A stretch of DNA of 64,000 nucleotides from Forficula auricularia (Eukaryota; Arthropoda; Insecta; Dermaptera; Forficulidae), in assembly GCA_024734495.1 (NCBI GenBank), contig JALMQS010000161.1, positions 3,136,450 through 3,200,449 on the forward strand, in the 5' to 3' direction. Made by a program: the position numbers and the translations under genes. Below, piece by piece: positions 31,352 through 41,892 of this stretch. Within the stretch, counting starts at the first letter, position 1; the number at the start of each line of letters is the position of its first letter. The notes beneath the pieces were generated by a model, which had not been told where the DNA came from, searched no databases, and saw only the letters and a program-made list of their open reading frames with translations.

Positions 31352-32015
31352 TTAAGGACGTTCCCTAATAAATCGATTTTCTTGCAATCATTTTAAAACT
31401 TTGAATACACATATTTATAGGTGTCCTTTATACTTAGAAATTTTTCACTAGTTCACTAAATTTGTAAATATTGACCATTGAAATTTGCATATTTAACCCG
31501 CGAACCCTGTTCCAGTTGATGTTGAAGCGACTGTTTCATTAAATAACAATCGTAATTTTCTTGAAATTATTTTGAAAAACTGAGAATCATTAACTGAAGA
31601 TATAACAAATATTTTTCTGTTAAAATAATTGTATCAAGGGTACTCGTTTTGTCTGAAAAATGTTAAAAGTTAGATATTTTTGATGGTTTTCATTTTTCTC
31701 TCATGGCATGGCAAGTGAAAGACGGCAACGTCGCACTAAAATCACTCAATTTTTCAATATCTTTAAAACTTCTGCAGCTGGTGCATTTGAGATTTTTAGC
31801 TAATTCTCTCAACCTAACTATAATGTTCTCATCTGGAATTTCGCATTGAGCTGTTTCATGAAGTGTTTTTTTATTCTTTGTCTTTTAGCGTCGGTAAGAA
31901 TGCAATGTTGCCAGATCCGAGAAACGACGCAGTGAAAATATTTTTGCCATTCTGCGCATTTGAGAGTAGGGGAAAGAGCGAACTGCATCTGAGCTATATT
32001 ACGGAACGTCCTTAA
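31352..32015. mobile_element. MITE with GGACGTTCC ends at TTAA
   Basis: The left end TTAAGGACGTTCCCTAATA and complement of the right end TTAAGGACGTTCCGTAATA are inverted. TTAA at both edges (31352-31355, 32012-32015) could be a 4-bp target duplication of piggyBac type, but it could equally be part of the inverted repeat. The 656-bp interior encodes nothing recognisable. Confidence 0.65.
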
Positions 32016-32019
32016 TTAT

Positions 32020-33055
32020 CGCCGAGCTTATATACATATTTTCTGTCTATGCATACACACATAAACAAAGGTATTTTCTAAAAAAAATTTTTTACTCGTG
32101 GACCATGAAACAAAAAACTGTATAAATATCAGCTATATTTGTTGTAAATTGTAAATAAAATTACCCTCAAGAAATAAGGGATAAATAATTTTAATTGAAT
32201 TTATATTCTGCACGTGAGAAATTTAATTGCTCGATAATTATCGCTATTATACCTACATTTATTAATTTATAGAAGGAGAGATTATATTAACTGATTATGG
32301 GATAATTTTCGAATTTTAATTTAAAGTTAAATTAAAACATTAAATCTCCCCAATACCTTTTTATAGAAAAAAATTAGCTATAACTAATTTTATAAAATCT
32401 GTAACATTTTTTATAACGTGTTTGGTTGAGACTATGGCAAACCCTAGATACCCTATTAGGGTCATATTTTCCAAATTTATACAAGTTTAATAGATATTAT
32501 TGAATTGTTGTTATGTACTTTAATAAGGTCTAAAATGAAGTGTGAAAAACTTCAAAATTTTTAAAACTCAAAATTGAGTTATGTTGGCTTGTCATCAGTA
32601 ATTTAATAACAAACATATTTTATGGGAAGGATTGTTCTTGTTCAACAACTTTACATTCCATATGCATATGTTTGTTATTCACCGATTTCAGGCACCAGAA
32701 GCTTGCTAATAAATATCAGTGATCATTCGCTTTGAATTCGAATTATTATTTTTTTTTTAATATATACATTTTGAATAGAAGTTACCTTTATTATGATTAA
32801 ATTTTGACTCACAATATTGTATTATAAAGATTATAACTTGAGGATCCATAACAAAATGTGGGATGCAACGGGACTAGACAAGGGGTTGAACTGCGTGTCA
32901 AACTTGTTAAATTTCAATCGAAAACCAATTCATATGATGAAAAATAAGAATTCTTCTTGTAATTGCTTATTTCTGCTTTTGAACACATATTTTTAAAATT
33001 ATTTATCACTCTAAATAATTGATGAAAATTTCAGATATAGATAGTGAGAATTTTA
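32020..33055. other. No gene seen
   Basis: AT-rich unique sequence with no supported feature. Confidence 0.5.
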
Positions 33056-33061
33056 AAAATA

Positions 33062-33489
33062 CAGTGAAACCCTTCAAATCCGAACACCGGAAATCCGAAA
33101 TCCCGGGAAATCCGTACGCAAAAAAGAGAAACTTATTTATTTACTCATAAAACAATTATGTATACATTCTACATGATAACCTTATTTTACATAATTAGTC
33201 TGAAAAATTAACAAAGAAGTACAGTTAGCATATTTAACAAAGTGTAAATGTGTCTACATACTTATGTCATCCAGGATTGATAAACGGTAATAGTTGGTTA
33301 GTGAAATTCTTTAGGTTAATCACTTTGCAAAAACAATGAAATAATAATAGAAACACATAAGATATCACTTACTCTTTCACCTGAAATCAGTTATCTTCAA
33401 TTGTCGAAGCTGATTTCGGCTAATCCGAACAAATTGAAATCCGAACAGGCTAACAGCCCGAATTATTTCAGATTTGAGGGGTTTCGCTG
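33062..33489. mobile_element. pogo/Tigger-type MITE
   Basis: The ends are CAGTGAAACCCTTCAAATCC and complement CAGCGAAACCCCTCAAATCT, flanked by TA on both sides (33060-33061, 33490-33491). The interior (428 bp) has more ATCCGAA-type pieces (CGGAAATCCGAAATCCCGG; TAATCCGAACAAATTGAAAT) and no transposase. The ends fit the pogo branch of Tc1/mariner. Confidence 0.88.
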
Positions 33490-34035
33490 TATTTATCAAC
33501 AAGAGTAAAAAATTAGTAATAAGTAGAGAAACTTTTCTTTTTAACCTAAAATTCAGTTTAGGCTTTGGAAAGTTCCTTGTTGGTTTAGTACATTGACCAA
33601 CTTGTTATTTGATATTTCTGAAAATCAATGCATTTGCTAATACGATGTCTAATAGGGGAGAATTTACTGGTTCACTCAATGAACACCCTTCCATGGAGAA
33701 ACACTTGACAAAATCTCGAACACTAATATGATTTTAAAAGGGTGACGGAGGATTCATGAGTTTTAACTGGCAAGTTTCAAGTACCTTTTTATTTTATTTC
33801 AAATTCATTAAAGGTTTAGAATAATATTAAATTTTTCTAAGTTCTATAAATTGATGACTTATAAAAATTAGAAGAAAAAAGTGAACACTTTTTCAAGACT
33901 TAATACGGTCCCTTCTTATTGAGCTAAATATTTCAAATTTTGCATAGAGGTTCAGTTAATACTAGTAGACTGATGTATAGTAAAGTTACGTGGATGGTCA
34001 CTTCAGTTTATTATCTTTATCAAAAATTTTTAATA

Positions 34036-34522
34036 CAGTCGACTCTCGATAATTCAAACCTTGATAAATCGAATTTTTCGATAATTCGAACTGTTCAGCT
34101 GTTAACTACGGTAAATCGAAAAAATGCTGTGTATTTTGATACAATCGATAACTAGAAATCCTTTTCGTATCAGAGGGGAAAAGAACGTTCTATAATTCGA
34201 AGTAGGCCACTTTCCCTCTCTTTTATAATTCGAATTTTTCCTAGTAAAAAACTATTCTTAATTATTATAATTAGGTACGTTATTATCTATTGCAATGTTA
34301 ATACATATGTAATTTTGTTCTTTTTTGTCGTTTTCATTATTTTTACTTTTTTATTTATGGCTATATATAAACTTTATGTAAGCTCATACATATTTTCAAA
34401 AATATAATAAAAACTCTTAATAATTCGAATATATTTTCTTTCCTCTTGATAATTCAAAGTCTCGATAATTCCAATTTTTCTTGTAAGTCCCTTGGATTTC
34501 AAATTATATCGAGAATCGATTG
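34036..34522. mobile_element. pogo/Tigger-type MITE, second family
   Basis: The ends are CAGTCGACTCTCGATAATTC and complement CAATCGATTCTCGATATAAT, flanked by TA (34034-34035, 34523-34524). Internal subrepeats of GATAATTCGAA type are numerous. No transposase is present. It is 487 bp long. Confidence 0.87.
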
Positions 34523-34703
34523 TATTTCTATTTGTAGAACTGATTAGTTATGGTCTTTCTGGTTTTAAAAAAATCAGAATTGTAATATGGGAACCAATCT
34601 AAACCATTATGGTTAATGAACTGTAATTTAGCAGCCTGGTTTGTTTGTAATTTCATTTATGCGAAGTTTTACAGCTGATATAAAAATTCGCGGAGAGTGT
34701 ACT

Positions 34704-35131
34704 CATGGGCGTAGTTAGGGAGGGGGGGGCAGTGCCCCCCTTACAAAACTCACCCACCCCCCCTAAAAAAATCGAAACCATTATTACGAGGCATCACTTA
34801 TGTATTTCTCATTAAACTATTTCGTTACTTCCAAAATTTGTCAATTCTACACTGATGAAAATGATGTTTTTTCTCAAAAATCTCCACATATATGGCCAAT
34901 CTGCATTTGAGTCAAATAAATTTCAATTGATTCGAGAACACTGTATTTGAGACAACTACATTGAAACATTTGAGTATAGTCCGTTACGTTATTCAACAGC
35001 TTATAACAGAAATACTCCTGTCAAAACCAATGTATTGTAAGGTTTATTTAGGCAAATAAGAGATTTTCATTTATTATCTCAACATTCTAAAGATCTGTTT
35101 ACTATCTTGCAACTCCCTAACTACGCCAATG
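34704..35131. mobile_element. hAT-type MITE (CATGGGCGTAGTTAGGG ends)
   Basis: Inverted ends CATGGGCGTAGTTAGGGAG and complement CATTGGCGTAGTTAGGGAG are flanked by a perfect 8-bp duplication AGTGTACT (34696-34703, 35132-35139). A G run and a C run follow the left end. It is 428 bp long with no coding content. Confidence 0.93.
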
Positions 35132-35139
35132 AGTGTACT

Positions 35140-35780
35140 TGAGTACCTGAGACTTGAAACAAGTTTACACATTTTCCTCAATTTTCTAAGCAATAATTTT
35201 ATTCCAATATCTGATTTATACTTTCTCTCTTCCTGAATTCCCGATGAGCCTGAAACGAAGACGCAAAAATGAGCAGGAAAGTTTCGGATTGAACCAAGAG
35301 GGTAACTGTATATGTATATATCTGACTGGGGACAACACAGGGGGAAAACGCGTAGCATCTCGATCTTGCCACGTCTGCCTTTAGAAATTCATAACAGAGC
35401 GAGAGTAAGAGTTCGTTTTGGTTTTAAATATTTACCAAAGGGAATGGTTTGTGTTTGTAAATGAGATGCCGCCACAATGAACCCACTATGCACTATCTGG
35501 CCACATCAAAGGGCGGCGGGAATCCCAGTACGGCGCCTCGGCTTCTTTTCACCAGCGTGGCACTTTATATAGAGCAACCACCCACAGATGCTAGTTGTGA
35601 CGTTCACGCACTAAATATGTGCCAGGCTCCATTCAACATAATATATATTTAAAGGGGATGTCGAGTAACACCGCCAGAAGCTACAAGATTTTATTCACTC
35701 ACGTTTTGAGAGGACTTCCTTACAATGGCTTCTGTTTCCGCATTTACCCTAAGATATCACAAAAATTAATACCTTACAAA
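35140..35780. other. Unique sequence with a GC-richer patch
   Basis: Between the hAT MITE and family H lies a segment with a GC-richer part at 35460-35640 (AAAGGGCGGCGGGAATCCC, ACGGCGCCTCGGC). It includes a TATA-like ACTTTATATAGAG and a 63-codon frame with no recognisable motif. It could be regulatory or a small exon. The call is weak. Confidence 0.25.
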
Positions 35781-36065
35781 ACGTATGCGTAAAAAAATCT
35801 AAATTTAAAACTATTTGTATAAAAGTAGAGTACATATTTTGTTTTGAAAAATAAAAATAAAATAAGAAACAATGCGTGACGTCATAGCACTTTTTAGATA
35901 TTTATATGTATCTACTGTATTTCTTTCCGGATTCTTCTCAGTTGAAGTATTTTTTCAAAACCGGTGCTTTAATCATAACCTTCATCAAGTGCTCCTGAAA
36001 GAGCCTGTGATTAATCAAATGAAAATAAAATAAAATAAAAATTAATTTGTTCTCTAATTTGATTG
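35780..36065 (-). repeat. Family H repeat, uninterrupted copy
   Basis: The reverse complement matches 46815-47049 joined to 47787-47830 (GATGAAGGTTATGA, ACTGAGAAGAATCCG, ACAGTAGATACATATAA, TGACGTCACGCATTGTTTC, CAAAATATGTACTCTAC, ACAAATAGTTTTAAATTTAG). Here it has no family B insertion and so provides the empty site. Confidence 0.8.
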
Positions 36066-36490
36066 ACAGTACTAATAAGTTTTAAATGATTAAAAAGGCT
36101 AAATCAATGAGGGTATACTCTGCTTAATGCAGATAAACATACATATATAAGTATTTGGGGATTCATACTCAAAAGAAAATACTAATAAAATATTATTATA
36201 TATAAATAAAAAAAAAAAAAAAAAAAAAAAGGAATATGAAGCCCATCAACGAAGATGCCCTCTGCTTGATATAAATAACTATAATTTTGTATGATTTTTT
36301 ATTAAATATCAATAACACTGTTACTCTTGGGAAGGAAATATTTTCAAAAATATCTAGGTATATAATATGAACCTCCGCAACCTCGATTCCAATGTTGTGG
36401 AAAGAAAACTTTCCAAGAAATATTATTTTATAGGAAATCATCTTTTTTTATCCCTGGATTGTCATCCATTCAATGCTAAATTAAATAAAT
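36066..36490. other. AT-rich sequence with short repeats
   Basis: It contains a 22-base A run (about 36209) and two pieces of the CTCTGCTTGATGCAAATAAAC repeat (36118, 36258). An 81-codon minus-strand frame is AT-driven and unassigned. Confidence 0.4.
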
Positions 36491-36498
36491 AATTTTGA

Positions 36499-37400
36499 GG
36501 AAGGTGTTAATTAATTAATTTGTAAAATTGTCAGTTAGTAGGTAGGTACGTTACGAAATTTCACATACCTATGGTTTTTTAGTATTGAGATTAAGAGTTA
36601 ATTAGATTTTGGATGAAATCAAAATTAAGGAGCGTGTTCTTAAAAAATTAAAATTAATTTTTAATCTTTTGATAATTAAAATAAAAAATAAACTCTAAAA
36701 AATGTTTATATTTATCAAGTGATGGCAAGCGTACCTAATATTGAAAAAATTTGAGCTTTTTCCTCCATTTAATAAGTTAGATCTGAACCTAGAAATCTCA
36801 AAATCTAGGCTTGAAAACACATTCATTTTTATCCCAGAGCAAGCTTTATATTCTCTACTTGTCATCCTGTTTGTAAACAAATTGAATTTTTCGGATAAAT
36901 TTAAAAGCCACCCAGCGAGTAAACAGTGATTAGCCTACCAAGGAAAAATTATAAAAAAATAAAATAAATTAAAAAATTTTAATAATATTGAATAATTAAA
37001 AAAAGATGAGTATGTAATTATTACTTTATTTCATGTGCCGATAAATAAATAAAATTAATGTTGATATTTGTTCATTTTCAGAAAAAGCATTCAAAGAAAT
37101 AGATAATTCGGCCGAGCGTCTTATCACTAACGGGACATTTTCCGGGCGAAACGCAATCATTCAGCCGCGTTCTGCCTTATGGTAAACAGCACAGAGGTAA
37201 ACAAGTAAGTTATTTCTCGATCTCTAATTAATATAATTAATTATATATTTAAATTAAATGATAAAATAAAATTTTTTATCATTTCAGAATTGTTCGCTTT
37301 CTTTTCGAGTTTGAACAAACCAACTGGTTCAATCTCGCTTTCTCCATCATCGGCCAACCCTGGACCAAGGTAGGATTTTCAACCTTTTTTTTAAATAAGC
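36499..37400 (+). repeat. Exon-like duplicated block, copy 2
   Basis: It matches 11410-12345. Exon-like segments are 37082-37204 (after TTTTCAG, ended by GTAAGT) and 37288-37369 (after ATTTCAG, ended by GTAGG), with an 83-bp intron-like spacer. The first can read KAFKEIDNSAERLITNGTFS before a stop, the second ELFAFFSSLNKPTGSISLSP. This copy lacks the one-base frameshift of copy 1 in the first segment. The product is not recognised. A family A element then interrupts the block. Confidence 0.65.
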
Positions 37401-38222
37401 TGACGTGTTCTGATGTGGCCATCCACTTGACTTTACCATACAACCTGGCCCCTCACTTATATTTAATATTTAATAAAATTATTAATAATCATGTAGGGGG
37501 GGGATGGGGTTAGTTTTTGCATTTTTAGACTCCTGGGACCCACTGATTATGTATACCAAATTTGGTTGAGTTTGGTAAATGGCAAAGATTTTCATTTTTT
37601 GACCCTCCGCCCGCCCCCCCCCATTTCGGGCGGTTAGTTTTTGCATGTTTAGACTCCTGGGACCCACTGATTATGTATACAAAATTTGGTTTAGTTTGGT
37701 AAATGGCCAAGATTTTCATTTTTTGACCCCCTCCATTTCGGGCGGTTAGTTTTTGCATTTTTAGACTTCTGGGGACCCACCGATTATGTATACAAAATTT
37801 GGTTGAGTTTGCTCAAACGACCAAGATTTTTAATTTTTAACCCCCCCTCGACCCCCTTAATTTTGGGTCGATATCCACCAAAATATAATCAGCTCTTAAT
37901 CTCAATGGACCAAAACTACGTGTGCAATTTGGTTTCGATATTCACACTAGTTTTTGAGCTAGCTCGTCCACAAATTTGGTAACGCACAGACTAACTACAG
38001 TAACTAACTAAGAGACATTTTGACAAAACAATTATTATCTCGAAAAATATATTTTTTTCGATGTTCACTTATTAGAGCTTTTTTGTAGACCGAAATGCCA
38101 TGGTTTCGCTCAATTTTTTTAATCGAAATAGTTTAAGCCTTTTTTAGATATTTTGAAAAAAAGAAGGAAAAAAAACACTTTTTTCATGCACAATACAATA
38201 CTACAATGGTAAAGTAAAAAAT
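37400..38222 (-). mobile_element. Family A element, full-length-like, minus strand
   Basis: It runs from GTTCTGATGTGGCCATCCAC, GACTTTACCATACAACC (37404) to CAATGGTAAAGTAAAAAA (38215), with three 110-bp submodules at 37500-37860. Its ends share the inverted sequence CTTTACCATACA. In copy 1 of the exon-like block the same junction is uninterrupted (12320-12350), so this is a real insertion of about 820 bp. No protein is encoded. The class is unknown. Confidence 0.75.
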
Positions 38223-38261
38223 ATACATACCTTATGTCTCCTTTAAAAGAATATATTTTTA

Positions 38262-38560
38262 ATTTACCATACATGTATGGTTAAGTATTGTAATCGTGCA
38301 TGAAAAAAGTGTTTTTGCTTCGTTTTTCTGAAATATCTAAAAAAAATGCTTAAACTAATTTGATGAAAAATAAATTATCGAAACCATATATATATACATG
38401 ACACCTTAGAGAGTGAATATCAAAAAGTTATATTTTTCGAGATATTAATTATTTTTGAAAATGTTTGTAATATGTTAGGACGTAAGTTAACAAATATGTT
38501 GTACTCTTTAGCTCAAAAACTAGTATGAATACCAAAACAAAATAAATTAAAATAATAAAA
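38262..38560 (+). repeat. Family A 5' part, opposite orientation
   Basis: ATTTACCATACATGTATGGT, AATCGTGCATGAAAAAAGTG, TTTTTCGAGATATTAATT and AGCTCAAAAACTAGTATGAA follow the family A order but are decayed. This is the native family A-like tail of the duplicated block (compare 12346-12440). Confidence 0.65.
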
Positions 38561-38672
38561 TCAGAAATCAAGAAAGCTGATATTTACAATAGAAGAGTCT
38601 AATATTTGAAATGAGATATTAAATAGGTACCTAGCTTTTAAAGCTTGGATAGCTTAAATTTATTAAGGGTTG

Positions 38673-38912
38673 AAATTTTGTTTAAACACATAATTAATTA
38701 TAATTATTTATTTAACACGAACAAATAATACAATATAAATACGACGTTTCGATCGGAGTTAACCAAAAATCTGGGTTGATGCTCTCATATTTGAGAAACA
38801 TTCCAGAATAAATAAGCCGATTGAAACGTCGTATTTATATTGTATTATGTGTTCATCTTCAATAAATAATTATAATTAATTATGTGTGATTTAAACAAAA
38901 TTTCAATATAAT
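38673..38912. repeat. Snap-back palindrome, 38.8 kb
   Basis: The arms (about 38673-38765 and 38815-38912) share CACATAATTAATTATAATTATTTATT and ATACAATATAAATACGACGTTTCGAT. The core is GC-richer (CCAAAAATCTGGGTTG, TCTCATATTTGAGAA). Its arms are homologous to those of the palindrome at 51558-51762. Confidence 0.82.
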
Positions 38913-39092
38913 AAAATGAGATAATATTAATTTCTAATGGGCGAGGGAGCTCTTTTAAATAATTAAATTATAAAATTTTCAGTCTGAAAAACCAAATTTG
39001 CTGAAACTTTAGATTCTTTTAAGAGATATGTAATTATTTTCTATATTCATTAACAGAAACATATAAAACAAAAATACATGACATTTCGATCA

Positions 39093-39116
39093 CTATATAT
39101 CTGTGATCGTTTTCAA
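39093..39116 (-). other. CTTGAAAACGATCAC...GTGATCGAAAT tip
   Basis: The minus strand shows CTTGAAAA, a CGATCAC/GTGATCG hairpin and GAAATGTC, a relaxed version of the snap-back tip. No second arm is visible. Confidence 0.4.
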
Positions 39117-39176
39117 GTTAGGGCCAGTTGTATGCCGGTTGGTAAACTCTTTTTAAAAGTTGGCAAACGGTAAAAC

Positions 39177-40131
39177 AGAAGGGTGAACCGCGACCTAATA
39201 TGCTGTACACCTACTTCCATTTGTACTTCCCAAATATTTCCAAGTACTTCCAAATATTTCCAAGTAATTCCAAATATTTCCAAGTACACCAATACCTCGC
39301 TTTGCGTCGCGTCGTTTCGTTTTGCGTTTTTCGAAGTTGCGTCGCTGCTTAATTAGTACTAATTTTCACTGTGCGTCGTTAGATTTTTGATGTTGCGTTG
39401 TTTTGGGTTCGAGTCTTTAATTTTTTTTCTTTTTTTCTAAAAGATGGCACCACTTTTGTTTCTAATTGCGCCATGCCATCAAAACTCGGGGATTCCCTTT
39501 CTAACTGAAAATCAACGCAATTTTAATAAAGTCTTATTTTCACTTTGTTTTGCTAATTTTAGAGTTCAGTTTCAATTATGTAGTGTGTTGTGCTTTTTGT
39601 GACGTTTCAATTAGTGTGTTGTGCTTTTTTTAAAAGAGAATAATAAATTTTTAAAAATTTTTACGGATTGTTTCTGGTTACAAAAAAGGTAAATATTTTT
39701 CCAATTTATTTATTAGCAGAGTTATATTATTTTTTTACATACACTTGTAATTTTTTTACTTTGTTCAATTTTCTTTTTAAAAAGTAGTATTTTCGTAACC
39801 CTGGAACCTATCTTCGATCTTTACATGGTTTGCTATAGAAAATCTTAATTCACTTTGAGTCATGTTTTTTTGGAACGTAACCCCGACGCAAAGTGAGGTA
39901 TTGGTGTACTTCCAAATATTTCCAAGTACTTTTAAACAGTGAAAAGTCCAAGTACTTTTAAACAGTGAAAAGTCCAAGTACTTTTAAACAGTGAAAAGTC
40001 AGTGGACTGCCTCATCGATATCCACTTAATTCACTTATCAGTCCGTCTCCAAAAATTACTCCAATTTCCAAGTACTTCCAAAATACTTCCAAAGAGGTGT
40101 ACACCTAGTTCCAATCGCGGATCACCCCTCG
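39177..40131. mobile_element. hAT MITE, family D, copy 2, with nested pogo MITE
   Basis: Ends AGAAGGGTGAACCGCG and complement CGAGGGGTGATCCGCG are flanked by a perfect 8-bp duplication GGTAAAAC (39169-39176, 40132-40139). The interior is built of 20-bp CCAAATATTTCCAAGTACTT-type repeats and TACACCTA pieces. A 620-bp pogo-type element sits inside at 39287-39906. Confidence 0.9.
39287..39906. mobile_element. pogo/Tigger-type MITE nested in hAT MITE
   Basis: Ends CACCAATACCTCGCTTTGCG and complement CACCAATACCTCACTTTGCG are flanked by TA (39285-39286, 39907-39908). Inside, GTCGTTTCGTTTTGCG-type pieces repeat near the left end. No transposase is present. A 66-codon minus-strand frame near the right junction is an artefact of the host repeat. 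Confidence 0.88.
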
Positions 40132-40149
40132 GGTAAAACCTTAGAATTC

Positions 40150-40267
40150 ACCTTGTGTCCGGTGGGATGGCCAATCAGATGACAGGCACTTTCATGGTGA
40201 AAGAGTCCGTTAGTGGCGTCCTGGACGTCGTCGGCGTCGTGTGCCGAAGGTCCGGTCATCAGCTAGT
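40150..40267 (-). repeat. Family K-like 5' end, diverged
   Basis: The minus strand starts TTACTAGCTGATGACCGGAC, CTTCGGCACACGACG and later has GTCATCTGATTGGCCATCC, echoing the family K start and its CCAATCAGAT motif. The hairpins are altered. Confidence 0.5.
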
Positions 40268-40970
40268 AATTTAAAATACAAGGGAACTCTTGTGGTGTAG
40301 GCACAAGTTTATTTAAACTAAATTTAGATGAGCCTGGTGTAAATTCAATTGGAAAGTATTTAATTATGAATAAATGATTGCTTCCGTTACAAAGATAGGG
40401 AAAAGGAGAGATGGGTTTGGCATGGGAGGTGGAGATTTGAGGGGGGTGGCTTTTTGATATTTGCCATTTTCGTGAATATCAAAGGATTCTCTCTATAATA
40501 TTGAAATGGATTTTTTTTTTTATTTTTTCAATTCAATTAACCAAGGATGATACTAATAAATGACAGGGACGAACGAATGCAAGTGACAGTTGGTCTTTTC
40601 AATACTTTAAAAAATTAACTCGCTTCGCCCTTGCCCCTCCCTACGGCCATCCATCTATTCACTTCAAAGGGAAAAGGACAAATAATTAATTACATTTCTC
40701 AAACAGAAAGAATATGACATGACTCTGTCTCTTTCGTTTGCCATAGACGCATAAATTCAAAATCACGAAATTATTTTATGTCAAGCGATAAATGTTAATA
40801 AACAGAAAGGTGAATATGTTCGTTCCTGTTGCTATCCTAGGGGATTTTATTCATTGTATTTTGGATTAATAAGTAGAATTGAAATCACGCCTCCAGATAT
40901 TTAAACTGACCATGAAAGAGAAATAAAAATTATCAACTTAACAAGTTATGGATCTTATACTTAACGCTTT
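40268..40970. other. No gene seen
   Basis: AT-rich unique sequence with a G-rich spot (about 40425-40450). No feature is supported. Confidence 0.5.
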
Positions 40971-40974
40971 AAAT

Positions 40975-41100
40975 GCAAAAACTGGGTGCGGGGTGGGGTG
41001 TAGTTGTGGGAGATCCGGGGTGGGAGGCGCGTTTGGGGTGGGGGTGTAGTTGTGGGGGCGAGGTGTGTGGTTTCGGGAAAGGGGGGTCAGGGGTTACCGT
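40975..41100 (-). repeat. G-rich module related to the C-rich module at 63.4 kb
   Basis: GCAAAAACTGGGTGCGGGGT, GGGGTGTAGTTGTGGG (repeated) is the inverted counterpart of CCGCACCCAGTTTTTGC at 63748-63766 and its C-rich neighbourhood. The strand is extremely G-rich and could form G-quadruplexes. Confidence 0.6.
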
Positions 41101-41119
41101 GCATCACTCGGTGGTTCCA

Positions 41120-41505
41120 GGTACTATTTATTTAATAATTATTTAATCATTATTATTTGATAATTAAGTTGAATAATTGTTAAAAATAATTATTAAGATT
41201 TTTTTTAGATTTAATTGATTTAATATTGTTTTATTATTTGATGTTGTATAAAAAATAGTTCTACTAAAAGTTGTTTAGTATTTTTTCTAGATTCAGAATA
41301 TGTACAGAAACATATAGGTTTCTATTTAAAAAACAGAATTTGATCTCGAAATATCATTGAACGCTTGTTCTAGGTCGACAAACAATAGCGTAGTTTATTT
41401 TCCCCCTGATATAAATTAACTTTTATTTGAAACTTTTTTCACATAATGCACTGTTTTTGAGTTATAAAATTGTCTCAAAATAAAAAACTCACCCGGTATA
41501 TCCTA
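41120..41505 (-). repeat. Family E repeat, copy 1
   Basis: The reverse complement begins TATACCGGGTGAGTTTTTTA and contains CACATAATGCACTG (complement), TCGACAAACAATAGCGTAGT and AACATATAGGTTTCTATTT. It matches 50067-50432 throughout and 51213-51397 in part. The non-coding class is unknown. Confidence 0.75.
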
Positions 41506-41708
41506 AATCTCCACTAATAAATCCCTTCAATTTAATATATAGTACTTATATTGTTATATTTATAGTATATAAAATAATTGTGAATTGTAGCGGTGTTATG
41601 TTTGATGTGTAATATCTTTCTCATAAATAAACGAATTACTGTTTATTCATCGAAATCCTTTCCTCAATAAAACTTGTTTGACTATGGCATCAACCATTTG
41701 AGAATATA

Positions 41709-41734
41709 GTTTCGTAGGTTGACCTTCATTATCA
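41709..41734 (-). other. CTGATAATGA...GAAAC tip
   Basis: The minus strand reads CTGATAATGAAGGTCAACCT, ACGAAACTATA. AAGGT/ACCT can pair. It is a sister of the tip at 28914, with the same TTTTAATTATAAATATT flank. Confidence 0.4.
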
Positions 41735-41892
41735 GTCTTTTTTAATTATAAATATTTTAACTGTTATTTCTCCAGGCCTCAAACACCCTATTGGATTTAA
41801 ATAAATTCGTTTTGTCTTAATAGTAAGCAGGATACTAAACAAACGTAAATTAAACTTAGATTAAAATCATTTTTTTCGCTATTAGCATAACA

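Noticed and set aside
35461..35652. 63-codon frame as a small gene
   Set aside because: No motif, no supporting splice or promoter context beyond a TATA-like string.
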